From: Haemonchus contortus
Lineage: Eukaryota; Nematoda; Chromadorea; Rhabditida; Trichostrongylidae
Length of the DNA stretch: 64,000 nucleotides
Assembly (NCBI GenBank): GCA_000469685.2
Contig: LS997566.1
Coordinates: 6,306,491 to 6,370,490, forward strand
Direction: 5' to 3'
The notes below the pieces were generated by a model. The model saw nothing but the letters and a program-made list of their open reading frames with translations, did not search any database and was not told where the DNA came from. A program made the position numbers and the translations under genes. Positions 20,376-32,857 of the stretch are shown one piece after another (position 1 is the first letter of the stretch; each line of letters opens with the position of its first letter).

Positions 20376-21736
20376 TGGTATGAACCTGTAGCCCTCAAGG
20401 ATTTACGGGACTTCATCCGTCGTTGCTGCCATTCCGTCAAATCCACACTTGCAGCGAGTGATTGGCATAAAACCGGAACCGGACTCAATAATGAAGGGTC
20501 TTGGCACGATTATCGATGGTCGGCTGCCGACGATGGGGGCGTTTTTGATAGGATTTATGCTCTTATGATGCCGCTTACGAGCGTTTTTTATTATGGACTG
20601 TTTACTGTGATAACGCTCGTGTTGTCACCTTTAGCACCTGCATCAAGTAAACTGTCGGACCTCACGTCATTTAAGCTTTATGGATCTTTTTTGCATTTCG
20701 TTTGATTTTGAGCTTGTGGTAAGGTCAGTTCTGTTGGAATGGCCGTACTGTCTTGTATGAAGCCTTTATCGACTTTATCGACTTCACTTCCTTGATGAAA
20801 GTGCATTTGAGGAGGTGGGGGGGGGGGGGAGAGAAGGGTAGGGAGTGCGTTTTTGTCTGCGCCTTTTCACCGAGACATTCAACTGCTCATTTCCATGTTA
20901 ATTTTTACATAATGTCAATATATTGCCCGCAATGATGTCCTCTTCCCTTTAGATTCGGGGAAAAATTCCTCGCCCTGGCTCAAAATCGTTCCTTCCCACC
21001 ATTACAGTCCTACGAGGCTCAGCCCTCCTAGCGCCTCTGCGCTCTAGCCCTCAGCGTCAGGGACAGCGCTCAGTGGCGTGCCCCCACCCAGGTCGTCATT
21101 TCCCCCCTTTCCTTAAACTTCTTATCCCTTGCGACCTCTGTAGAGGCTATCTGTTTACGTTTCTACCGATTTCTTCAAGTTTATGTGGGCGACGTAGCGC
21201 GTGCCATATGCCACGTCGCCCTTATCAGTTCATCTCGTCTCAAGCAAGGCTTCGTTCAACAACTTTTCAGATATCGCCATTGATTTTCCTTTTACTTTAC
21301 TTTACTGACAGAATTTTTTTACTTAGTTGAAAATGAGGAAGTTGAAGATAATGCCAAACGGTAGTTATAATTGTCTGCATTCCTGACGGCCTCTGCAAAC
21401 CTGCTCCAATTGACCAGTAACAATCTTTGTAGTTGAACAGAAATTCTGCCCACTCTCTAGCTCTTTGGAACTTTCTTGTATCACATATAAAACTCCCTAT
21501 CTCATGATCCTGGGCATTCCGACATCTTTAGTCCTTCTTTACTTCACTGTAGCACTTTCAGAATTGAGTCCCTTTCAGCCATTTTGATTACTTTGAGATA
21601 ATTACTTCCTCATGAAAGTATGGTAAAAAAAAACTTTGGCACTTATAGTCAGGGTATCAGAATGAGCTCTCCCATTTCGAACATCTCCCCTGGCATCCAC
21701 AGCAATGCGAACTTCCACACCGAGCTAACCTAGCGA
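20376..21736. other. Intergenic with a G13 tract
   Basis: No gene is recognised. A run of 13 G lies at 20817-20829. Confidence 0.5.
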
Positions 21737-21780
21737 ACAGCACCTACCTGACCCACCTCTCAGGGTCGGGTAGGTGCTGT
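21737..21780. repeat. 18 bp hairpin
   Basis: Arms 21737-21754 and 21763-21780 pair with a single mismatch (a G-T pair in RNA) around an 8-base loop. CTAA follows at 21785-21788, so a Helitron 3' end is possible but unsupported by other signals. Confidence 0.8.
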
Positions 21781-24263
21781 CAGACTAACCTGGGAGCACA
21801 ATTGCACTACTTGGTACGTTCACTATCCTCCTAATCTCATCCACATGAGTGAGCGCTTTTTCCTATCAGAAAGAAATGCTGAGCGGTGTCGAATACATGG
21901 CGCAGCTACAGGAGGTTGGTCGAGAAACAGCCAGAACTATGACTAAAGCGACGCAGTTCGAGAGGAACGCAAATTCTTTTCATTCTAGTCGATCTGCTCC
22001 GATTTCGCCTTCCTTTGATGTGATAAGACTTTATCAAAATGCAAAGCATTTTTCTGGTGATATTTGTTTACGAAAGGGATTTGTTTATGTTCGTTATCGG
22101 TCGTCGGCGATCCGCTTTTCTGCCGATTCGCGCTCTCATTGTTCATCGATCTTCAGGCATTCATCAGCGTGAATCAAATCCTACACCTGTTTTTCCATCT
22201 TTTACTTTTTGTCGATCCTTTTCCTCTCAGGAGTAGATAATGACCGTCAACCTGAAACGCCGCTGTTTTCTTTTTTGTTTCTCCTGACACAATTTTTTTT
22301 CTCTCTCTCATGGTCTCTGGCCTTTAGCTTCCCATGAGATCTCGCCCTATGATTTTGGGAATCTCCTACCCTTTCCCAGTTCCCCATACTTCTTGTATCC
22401 TTCCTTTCACTGTTGGATGCACTACACTAATGGATTTACTCAGTTGCTTTACTTCAATGTAACTAACCTCATTGATCGTGCTTTCTTTTGACATTTCAAT
22501 TAAACCGGTACCTCCATAGAACTGCTTGGTAATAATGCTCCCGAGACTTGAATTGATAGTATGGTTTTCGTGTAGATGTCCACCCTGAACTGGCTTGAAT
22601 TGGGTCTATTTGGGGTACTAAACTGCCCTAAACTGAAGCTGGTTTAGTAAGTAGTGGTCTGTAGGTCCGCAGTGCTATCAGCGGAACAGGAGGGTGCGGA
22701 GCTTCTCGTTGGGAAAACGGTGGCATAAGGGATATCCTCATTCCAGGCGGAATTGAATGAGGGCTTGGGTTCTAATTGGAAGATTTGATTCGCTACGTTA
22801 GGGCGTACTTCTACCAAGACCTACCGTAATCGATCTGGATCCTTTTTCTTTTCAATTTTTTTATTTATTCACTGATTTCACTCATTTTGAAACCTTCACG
22901 CAAACTTTTGTAACCTCCCACTTAGGCAATTTGTTCATCAAATGGGAACGACATGATTGGAAAAATTCTTCGCGGATCGATCGTGAGCATACACAAATCT
23001 CAATGGTAAAGGAGAGGCAATAGAATCGTGGGAAAGCTATAGTCGAGAATTTCTCGTTCAGAAAACCATGGAGGCCCGTCGAACAGTGCAAATATGCAAA
23101 TCATAGCAGACCAGTCGATGGGAATTCCATCATCACACAGGCGTTTTGTGGTGATGGTGGTGGTGGTGGTAGCCATCTTTTTTTTGTAGAGTTCATCAAT
23201 TGTCGTGCCTATATTGCATATCGGCCCCACAAAACCGGTTTTTAGCCGGGCACACCAGGCCCGAACACAAAAAAGGCGCATACTCGCTGAGCGCGACGGC
23301 GATCAGTCGCCCTAACCAACCTCACCAGCCAACTGATTTATTGCTCGGTCTTTCCATCCCCATTGAAATTGCCCTATAATCGGTTCTGACAAAGTGAAAT
23401 ATTTAAATTACATTTGTAATATTCTACTGTAACTGTTGGAATTGTCATTCGTTGTCTTTCTGGTTATTGCAACTTCTGGTCAAGTCAAAGGTCGTCTTAG
23501 GATTTTTTCTCGATTCGGATAGATGCCTACACCAAGAGTACGTAGAGCAGGGGACATAATGCTGTTGCTATTCACGTAGTTCACGGATCAATCCCAAAGC
23601 CAACCCCATTGGAACAGCTATCGCTTCATCCAGGATGAACTAACCGAGGAGGTTGACTCGCATGCCAAAAAACGGTTTTGTACATCTGCTGCGGCGGCTT
23701 CTTATCAGATATTCCCCTATCGCATTCAAACGTCTTCTGTAGCTACAATTCTTGTGGACAGCTCAGCACATGGCGCATCCAGGCGCGTTGGAATTACAAC
23801 TCCCAGGAATTACAACTCTAACTGCCAGAATTACATCCTCATTCACAAGGGCTCCGCCATGAACTCAAAACTTATGTTACGTTGGCTTCGCTCTAGGACT
23901 TTCAATAAACTTCAGCCCCACTGCCTTTCATTTTCGCTGTGTATTCAGTGTAATGTACAAAGTTTACTGTAATTGTAATATTTCTGACGACATTTTTCCA
24001 TTCCAGTATTGACAGTTGACCGAAAACCATCTCTTCGGTTCGCCCTGTAATGTCGTCATCTGCCTAGTTGTTCCGTAATTTATGATATCATCTATAGAAA
24101 CCCGAATTATGGTTTGCAAATAAAAATGCTACTGATTGAGTTATTGGATTAGTCCAAAAAAGTTATTGACTGTACCTTGAAATTAGGCATTATAATGACT
24201 TCATTAGGCCAGTTCCTGCTAGAAATTGACCATAGCATCCACTGGTAACCGCCCTGACGAGTG
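21781..24263. other. Intergenic, nothing recognised
   Basis: Short frames only. A short GGT/GAT trinucleotide run lies at 23149-23172. Confidence 0.5.
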
Positions 24264-24456
24264 CTACAGAGCGGCGTGACTCAAGGAGCATCTTCCGCTG
24301 TCTGCGTGCGGCTGCGTGGCGGTTCTTGTTCTGTTCCTTTTAGTTCACTAGCATCGGAGCGCAGAATACTTCACTCGCCATTCTACAGAAATTCTGCAGT
24401 ATTCGGAGGATGCTCTTTGATGCCCTCCGCTCTGTACCGTCACTCAACCGCCACGC
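24264..24456. repeat. Foldback-like segment with overlapping inverted repeats
   Basis: 24264-24292 pairs imperfectly with 24408-24436 (perfect over TACAGAGCGG). GCGTGGCGGTT at 24314-24324 pairs perfectly with 24446-24456. The two pairings cross rather than nest. It is probably a decayed foldback element. Confidence 0.5.
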
Positions 24457-25510
24457 TGCCCGCCAGGCAGCTAATCAGGCAACCAACTAAGTTCGTCGCG
24501 CGCGGCGTCGTTGAGTCAACTGGTTAGGAGATCGGATCGGGCTTAACGTCAAACATTCCGGTGTCAAATGTGTTGGTACACTTTTAGTGCGCCCACCCAT
24601 CTTCTCTTTATAGTGTAGGCATTGCTGTATTACCTGTGATTAGCTCAGAACTCGCGTTGCTCTTCCTCAGAACTAACATGCCCTGGTATAGTCGGTTTGA
24701 CTTTTCATCCCACTTTCCCATATGCTGCTAAAAAGTTGTTTAGTTGAACGAATGAGTCAACCATGACTCAGGACAGGTCTTGTGGGGCTTTGGTGGGAGC
24801 TGATGTAACTCTTGTCCGCGATTGAGCCCCTTTTCGGGAGAGCCGTTGTCCTCAAACGATTTTCTACTTTTTTTTGTTTCTTTCTCACCGTTTACTCAAA
24901 GATCAGCTAAGCTGCTGTCGTGGCCGCTAACATTCAGGGACTGATTCCAGGTTATGACATTCCAGTCGTGTCCAGACAGCGATTCACTTTCTCTAATCCT
25001 ACTGCACTATGGCATTCCCTTATGAGCCGACTGACCTGTAGTCATTGAACACCTCAGTTGAAGCGAGTTTTCATCGCCGTAGCTGGTTTATCTATCGCCA
25101 GCGGTAACTTGTTGAGCACGTTTTCGTTTGAGAAACCATTTTTAAAGGTAGTTCAAGGTCGGCGAACCCCTAATACCGCCCACTCCTGCCGTGGATTCCC
25201 AGCAAATAGGCAAGGAAGCTCGCGAATCCAAGCCTACTGGCGTATTTCTTGCTATACTTTCCAACGAAAGCAGCAGGGTAAACGGGTTAAACAACAAGTA
25301 TCAGTGCTTTTCAGAAGGTCGGCTCTCATATTCCTGGCCCTCATGGCCCATTGAGCACTTCAGGGGTTGAGACGCTAGCGAAGAACTACGGTGGTCTAAA
25401 GCAGTCTGGTGTTTCCCCAAGGCTCAATTCTATCGTCCTTTTCTATCTAACACTCGAACATTGAACAGGTCGGTGCAGCCTGCACTGGCTTTAGCAATGT
25501 TGTTTGGATC
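24457..25510. other. Intergenic, nothing recognised
   Basis: Short frames only. Confidence 0.5.
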
Positions 25511-25581
25511 TTTGCACTTTTGGTTGATAAATCAGCTGATCTGCTGCAAGTTGTCCAGCAGAAGGTCAACAAAAGTGCAAA
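25511..25581. repeat. 71-base hairpin with a 16-17 bp basal stem
   Basis: TTTGCACTTTTGGTTGA (25511-25527) pairs with 25566-25581 with a one-base bulge. An inner CTGCTG/CAGCAG pair caps the loop. The size is like a small-RNA precursor, but the internal loop is strongly asymmetric, so a MITE relic is as likely. Confidence 0.65.
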
Positions 25582-27018
25582 CACCACATTGTGCAATCCA
25601 CTATTGCATAACAACAATGTAATCGGTTCCAAACAACCCTTGGCATTCCATAACCTGCCATTTATACGGGCTAAACATGTGATTCGGTTTCCGTGTGTAA
25701 ACATTTGAAAAAATCATTTTTCACTCAAACGTCTCCCTCTGTCTGGTTTCGACCCCACAGGGTCGGAGGTCCTTGTCGGTTATTCTTTCACTCTTACTGT
25801 AATCCGTGTTTCGATGTCGTCCCGATGGTTTTCCTTCCCAAGTTGGTCCAAGTCCCCATACTGACTGTCGCTTGCGGTCATTCAGGCACACCCAAGTCAG
25901 CCTTCCGGTGAAGATGGATTTTAATGAGAGGATTAAGTGAGACGCTAGGTGCCAGTAACCATCATTCGATGGAACAGGGTTGCGTATTCCCACCGACGGT
26001 TCAGCGCCGTTAGTGTTAGGACCTTTCATCTTTGAACCCTGAGCGTGGCATTATACAGGATAGTTGCCGCAAGAGTGGCGAACTGGTTTCGGCGTGAAGG
26101 AACAACGGCATCTATCGCCTTATACTTTTTTATTAGCGTCTATACAAGCCCTCATCATCACCACTTCGATCGTCGCCACCTCCAGCGATCTGCGGTCCTC
26201 AGAACTTTCTGGACCAGGCCTCATCTGTCCAGGGTAAAAGTTTTAAAAGCAGGAATAATTGGCAGCTGATCAAGTGGCTTCCGGAGATCGCTATTCACCC
26301 AAGGATTTTTTCCAACAAGTCTTAAACTGTGTAATATAGGAGCTTCTCAACTGACTTCGAAAAAAGAATTTTTTTTAGATGTAGTCGTAGGTTGTTATTC
26401 CGTTTTTTCCTTTCCTTTTTCAAGGGGTTATACTAAATTCTCGAGAAAATTCCCTAGAAAAACGTGCATTCTATTTATTTCGAATCATTCTTTTCTTTTT
26501 TTTATAATGGCTTCATTCTTTTGGCTTTCCCACCAGTTCAGAGTTTTCCTTATTGCACAGATCTTCCCTACCACCATCAGTTCATACGGCTTTCATTTGT
26601 TCAGTCTATGCTGTCCAAGCCACGTTCGGGTTCTTTTATTCTGCGTTGTCGTGCGATCATTTAAACATCTGCATGGTTTTTCATCCGTTCGTACCATCCT
26701 CGTTTCGCAGACGAAAGGCGACAGAGGCGGCTCGGGCTCCCATCAATGAACCACCGAATCTTCGTTTTTCTATTGTTCTCTATTTCCATTCACGGCTTAA
26801 ATGACCAGCCGGACCACAAATGGGCATCTTTCTATTATCGATTAGTATTTATATCGTCCTTATCTAGTATGGTAGCTCCCTGACACCTTCGGATGATCCT
26901 TTGTCTGATCTTTCTGTTCCCTTTCCTTGGGGAGCAGAGCTGGTGTAGCCCGAGTACAAGTGCAGGGCCGAATAGGTAAAGGTACGCAGAATCGGGAAAG
27001 GAACGATTCTGTCGCAAA
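25582..27018. other. Intergenic, nothing recognised
   Basis: Short frames only. A B-box-like trace occurs near 25750 (-) but without family A tail. Confidence 0.5.
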
Positions 27019-27273
27019 AGGCGGAAGCGAACGTATCAGTTTGCAGCGAACACTACAATAAGCATGGTCCGGGGTTCGAATACGGGATTTTTCTCCCTCT
27101 GGCAAACCAATCTTCATTTCTCCGGAATCGGTTAATTGGTCCCAGACCCGTCCAGGAGAATAAAAGCACTGAGTTATACATCGGTTGGCCACTGCAATTC
27201 ATTGCATAGGTCACATACGCATTACCAATGAAAATACGATTCTGAATGGAAGTCCATCGCTGGGGCGCATCCT
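27019..27273 (+). mobile_element. tRNA-derived SINE, family A, near full length
   Basis: The head starts GGCGGAAGCG, with a B box GGGGTTCGAATACGG at 27071. The body includes AAAAGCACTGAGTTATACATCGG and TTGCATAGGTCACATACGCATT. The tail is TGGGGCGCATCC at 27261-27272. Confidence 0.8.
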
Positions 27274-28944
27274 AGAGACGGGTCCATGAACACTGAAAGA
27301 TTCTTTTCTTCCTTTGAAAAATACCACCGCGGTTTCTTTCGCTGGTAAATCACAATCGGGTTCGAACAGTTTCCTACCATTGCGTATGCCGCTACTTCCG
27401 GTTGAACTGTTCATTCCTTCCTCCGTTTTTATTCAAAGCAATTAGTCTCCGTTCAAAAAGATTGAAGGGAACAGCGGTTAATAGAAAAATTGAGCCATTC
27501 TATTGTTCGCAAAATATAAAGCGACCAAAACACCCACTGATCCTTTTCTGATTGATTTCCTCGTGGATAGGTTCAGAAGGGACGCTTATGAATAGCCGTT
27601 TGGTATAGTTTCAAGTAAACCACAGCTACGGTTGACCCAAGTTTCACTTAGCCCAGGTCTTTGCTCAGCTAATTTCTTGTCCATTCGGTTCTTTCCCGCT
27701 AACGTCGCCCACTCGCTAAGAGTGGGCCTGAGGGTAAAGCTTATAAATCAACTCGCTCTCCAGACATGTAGCCTCATCATTCATTTCTTTCTGAATTTTC
27801 ATGACAATCATTCTTCATGTGTTGCTCTCTTCTTGATTTATTGTTCTATTTTCGTGTTTGCTATATTTTGTGAAGAGGAGGAGGGGGTTGGAGAAGAGAA
27901 TGGCGCTGCTACCGCACCTATGGTCCGCACATCGAATCCATGGTCCAATCTGTTCCTGCACAGTCGTTCAATTCGTTGGGAGCTTTTAGATGGGTACTTG
28001 TACTAGTACCTTGACTTGTACTTCCTACATAGGAACGTTGTCTCTCTCGTTACCTCCCTCCGAAGTCACGATGTTCCCAAATCCTTACAGCGCTACAGCT
28101 CTGAACGGCATACCGGAAAGGAATTGGGAAAAGTACCAGGAGGTTCTCCTATTTTACTTTTTGTGTGTTTTCTAAGGAATTAATCTTGTTATGAATGGTA
28201 GAACACTATTTGAAGCTTCTTAGAGATCCCAGCTTATCAGTCCATAACGTTTGGGCGGGTTAGGCGCTCTCCAACTTCTTTCTGGTTGTAGCCTGGTCGT
28301 AGTGGTTTATGACGCCTATACATAGTTTATGCTGCTTTCACCTCCCAAGTTCCTAGTTAGGATTATTTACTGAGCGGATTCTATCTTCTGGTAGTGTTCT
28401 GCGTGGTATATGCAATTTCGGAAATTTTCCTCCCAGAACACTTAAGCCAGACGTGTCGGATGTGTTCGTGTCTCGTTTTTTTTCCGAATTCTCTGACGTC
28501 TGCACCGACCACATTGCCACTCCTCTCGCTTTCGTTGCGCTATTATTAAACACGTTCCAGTCGATTGCTCTCGACATACCCATCTACCGATGACACTCTT
28601 TTCAATGTCGATATAAAGTAACAAGTTCGGGTAATTATAGATGCTCTCCTTTTACTCGATTCCTACTCTTCTTGCGATCTCGGCTATTCCATTTGCTTGC
28701 TCACGAATATTTATTTCACCTGTATCACCTGTCGTCCCGTTGATCATCGATCACCTCGAGTGGGCGATAGGCAAGTCTTCGTCCCATTCGCGAGCCAATA
28801 TAGTTCGCTAGGTTGAAATAATTTGTTTTCTAGGGGAAATAGTCCACCAATTCTTTATCGTGTAGTTGTTATGAAAATAGCAGAGTTCCTATCGTTTTCC
28901 TAGATTCACATTTAATTGATGAGACAGGAGAACACATTGCTGCA
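27274..28944. other. Intergenic, nothing recognised
   Basis: Short frames only, with no recognisable domains. Confidence 0.5.
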
Positions 28945-29060
28945 CCCTGGAGGGATGGAAGGATTGGCCGGCCTAAGCCGATTCGGATCCATCAAAGCCG
29001 TGAACCATGCATGTGTGGTGGTGCATGGCTCGCCTCTTGTCACTACACCACCTCCGCCCA
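28945..29060 (-). mobile_element. SINE family A, head and part of body
   Basis: The - strand begins GGGCGGAGGTGGTGTAGTGA, the clearest match to the family head. It reaches GCCGGCCAATCCTTCCATCC, then stops. The tail is missing. Confidence 0.75.
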
Positions 29061-29799
29061 AATTTGAATCACAATAATAAAATACCGGTAGCCTGTAACA
29101 TCAACTTCTATAAATTCTAGAAATTTTGTCTGTTTTTAAGACCTTGTGTGGTTACATCGGCGAAGATTTCTTTGAGAATCTATCCTGGATCATGGAAAAA
29201 GGCAAAGCAAGAAACTTGTAGGAAAACAGTTGACCAATCAGTTTCTTTTGAAGGCCTTCTGACGTTCAGTCGCATACCCTCATTCTGTGGCTACAATGTC
29301 CTTTTAGTAATCTTAGAGCTGCCAACAGTGGAGAACGTGCTTCGACGTCTCCGTTGGCTTCTCCGTTTTCTCAGATCGTTTGTCAGAAAAGCGAATGCAG
29401 AATCATTAAGTGGTAGGATGGGAGATTTTTATGGATGGGAAAGCCGGATTTGCAGCGCTGCTTAGGAAGCCTAGGAAAGCATGGGTTTCATTCTGCTTCA
29501 TCGGGAATACTGGAAGGAGGGGAAAGTGGAAAAGTTCCAACTGCTTCGCATTTGGGGTACTTGGTGTGTTCTTCCTGAAATTTACTGTTTCAAGCCTTAT
29601 ATATTCGCTGTTTTTGAGAAACTGTTCCTCTTGATGATTTCGAAGTATCCATCGTAAACTTGAAGCTCCTCTTCTACGCAGTGAAGTAGCTAAAAGGCTC
29701 GGGAGTGAGTCAAAATAATGGTCAGAATCGGGACAAAGGTCAGTTATAGACTTGAAGTGCTGGGTTAGTGCTAAGTTGGGCTGCTACCGCTGGCTTGTG
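29061..29799. other. Intergenic, nothing recognised
   Basis: One 105-codon frame (29148-29465, +) has no domain or supporting splice context and is probably chance. Confidence 0.45.
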
Positions 29800-30006
29800 T
29801 TCGGGAAATCAAGTCTGATACAGAAACCCGCTCAGGCCACCCAAGCCCTCCCTCTTTAGGGCTAGTACTTGGTTCCAGACTCGTAGAAGAGGACAATATC
29901 GCTGACTTGTGCATCGGCTAGCCACCGCAAGTCATTGTCGGGGTACGAACGCATTCAAACGTCACTGCGATTTCGATTTGAAGTGTGATGGTCAGGCGCA
30001 TCCTAC
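29800..30006 (+). mobile_element. SINE family A, body and tail
   Basis: Contains CAGGCCACCCAAGCCCTCC, GCTGACTTGTGCATCGGC, CACCGCAAGTCATTGT and the end GGCGCATCC. The tRNA-like head is too decayed to see. Confidence 0.6.
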
Positions 30007-32769
30007 AGGCGGACTAAGCGAGTAGCCACAGGAAATATCGATATCCCTATAAAATCTACTTATGGTCAGGCGTACCCTGAGGTGAATTCCTAGTGGTATA
30101 TGTACTGATTTTCTTCGACAAGAGCGATATTTACTGAGCAATTTTTGATCGAAAATCAGCATTTGTACAGTATGAATTTGATATTTATATCTCTCGGAAA
30201 TCGCTTCATCCTCGGCTGATTAGATGGCGTTCCTTAGCAGAATCTCACATTTTAATAGGTCCTCCTAGAATTCGGAAATTCACTGGACTTCTTTTTTCGT
30301 TTCTGCACTACGGCGCGGTTCCCTTTCATTCACTTGTTAGCTCTCCATGCAATCTGAGAGGGGTGCTTGAAGTAAAGCTGTTTCTTTGGGTAATAAAACA
30401 ATGTTTGACGCTATCCGGGCGAATCTGCTCTGTTTTACATTCAAGCTTGTTTCCAAGAGCAAACCTGAATTCACTATGGAACGAAATTCTTACCGTAACC
30501 CTGCCCTATTACTTTTTACTACTATTAGTGCTACTGTTGGGCAGCTATAGATACGATCTCAACGCTTGTTTGCTTCATTTATCAGTGAAAAACGACGGTA
30601 GGGTCACTGTAGGTTCGCCAAGGTGGATAAATGGCAGTTTCAATCCAAGAATCACGACGGAAAGGAAGTTCCTGTAAGGTTAGGAACTTATTTTCCCTTG
30701 TAGAATCAATGCTAGGCTTCAGTGAAGTCAATAAATGACAGCGTCGTGTCTTTGTGAATATTGACACAATGGTCTTTTTCCTCCGAACATTTCTTTTCCT
30801 TCCATAGTTGATGGTGGAATGACACATTCAGTGAAAGATTTTTCGCTATGGTGGTCCACCGCAATAGGCTAGGGGGGGGGGGGGGAGGGAGGGAAGTAGA
30901 GGGGTGGAGAAAAGCGGTTAGCCTCTCAGTACACGTCTAATGTGCAGTAGATCGGGAGCTGCATCGAACAGATTTGATCCAAGGGGGCTTCTAATTGGTC
31001 GTTTCGATCCCTGACAAACTCAAGGTTGTCAAAGCAAAATATTATTGAATCCTCACATTAGGGGAAATGGTGAAACCCATATGCAGTTTAGAAACGTAAC
31101 ATAGTAAACGTTCGTAATTTTTTTTTAAGACCGAGATTTCCTTGGTCAAGTGATCACTTTAAAGGTACGGTCCATCATTATTTCGTGATATCTAGCTTCT
31201 GGCAAATAACTGAAGGGATTGTCCGAAGCATAGCTAAAGTAAGAAGAAAGCGCAAAAATCAAAAAAAAAAAAAAAATGTTGAGTGAAACACGAGGTTCCA
31301 AGAAAGTGGTAAAATTAGTGTGGTTGGACGAGAGTGTGACGACAAAAGTTGCATGCAAAGTGTATTTGGACGAGCTGTCCAAATATGTGTGCCATTGCGT
31401 ACAGCTGGCTACTGTGAGCTGCCTGCGTACGACGCGTGTGTCCTAGTAGGAATAGTACAACCTCTGCAGCCTCTACAACGCCTGGAGAACTCGTTCACTT
31501 TTTGGAGTGTTGGTCGACTACGCTCCTACTAGGGCCCTCATGAGGCCCAACGTAGGCTGTTTTTGACTCAACACCTGCGCCATTAATCAATTATTGATCT
31601 GTTTATTGATCTTTTTGGTCCATGAAAACTGATTGATCTGATTCCAGAGTGATTAATTTTTTTGAAAAAATTCCGATAAAAAACCCTTGTCTGTTTTCTA
31701 AAGCTGTGGATTGTCTACCTTTTTCTGGCAATTCTTTCTCTCCTCTTGTTATTCTCTTTTACTCATCATTATCACAAATATATGTGTAAATAGATAATAA
31801 TATATCCGGCTCTACCATTAACTACAACAATCGATTGCGCTCTTTTCTTTCCTAAACGGCCCGATCGTTCTGGATTTAATGACGCTTCATTGCACCCATT
31901 GACGCGTCCTCTATTGCCTCACCTATCAATCGATCGAACTCGACTATAGAACAGCTGTTACTGGCTTGTTTGAAAAGTAAAGTAGGGAAATGTTTGGGGA
32001 AAGGATGTGCAAAGTGTGGCTAACTTACTTCCTTCAGAAGGCGTTGAAATTTTGTACCTGGGGATGGGGTTACGGGAAGGTTTACTGGGATGGGGATGGT
32101 TGTAGGTCATCCATTTCTTATGGACATTTGGCCCTGGAAAGGCAAGTCTCCACTGTCAGGCCACGAGGCAAAGGGAGCTTTCTGCTGCTCACTCCTAGTC
32201 ATCACTTAGTCGCTCCAGAATGAGTGGCTCCAGTGCTAGGTATGGCTTGCCAGCAAGCTTCAGGGTTCTGCCTTCTAACGGGGAAGCATTGTACTGTTGC
32301 TTCCCACGCCCAGCTACTCCCACAGTTTTTCAGAGACTAAATCTTTCTTTTACGAAGAAAAGGTGTAAAGTTGGGAAAAACGCCTTTCTTCTGTGCATAG
32401 CCTTTGAACTGTTGGTAGAGATTGTTCACTACGGCTTAATCCTTCTAGGAGAGAGCTGTCGAAGGGTTATGTATCTGGCGACCTTTAGAAAAGGCCAACC
32501 TCCATCACGTTGGGAATTCAGATGGGGTTAGCTTCGTTTGGAGGGGGTTGTCGACAATTTGCAAGAAACCATCAGGAGATGCCAGAAGACCACTTTGCCT
32601 ACAATCTGGGCTGACGTGCCCACATGGGCCACTTTGTTCTCCCTCAATACAATTTTCTGGGTTGAAGTTTTTTTGCCTTACGTTTTAATGAGTATAAGGC
32701 TCAAACAGTTATTTGCGGTGGCCACAGATATACAAGTCATCGCTTTTATTCTCCCAAACGAGGTGTAGA
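30007..32769. other. Intergenic with the longest poly-G tract
   Basis: No gene is recognised. G14 followed by AGGGAGGG lies at 30872-30893, a potential G-quadruplex. A poly-A run of about 15 lies near 31261. Confidence 0.5.
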
Positions 32770-32857
32770 AGGCTAAGTGAGCTTGGGCGGGTGTACATCT
32801 GGATTCGAACCCGGGTCCATGCGTGCATTATGACTTGCCACTACACCATCTACGCCC
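32770..32857 (-). mobile_element. SINE family A, tRNA-like head only
   Basis: The - strand starts GGGCGTAGATGGTGTAGTGG, with an A box in GTAGTGGCAAGTC. A perfect B box, GGGTTCGAATCC, lies at 32801-32812. The body and tail are missing. Confidence 0.75.

Noticed and set aside
24145..24180. TTGGATTAGTCCAAAAAAG as a mariner end
   Set aside because: It resembles mariner ends, but no inverted partner was found within a reasonable distance.
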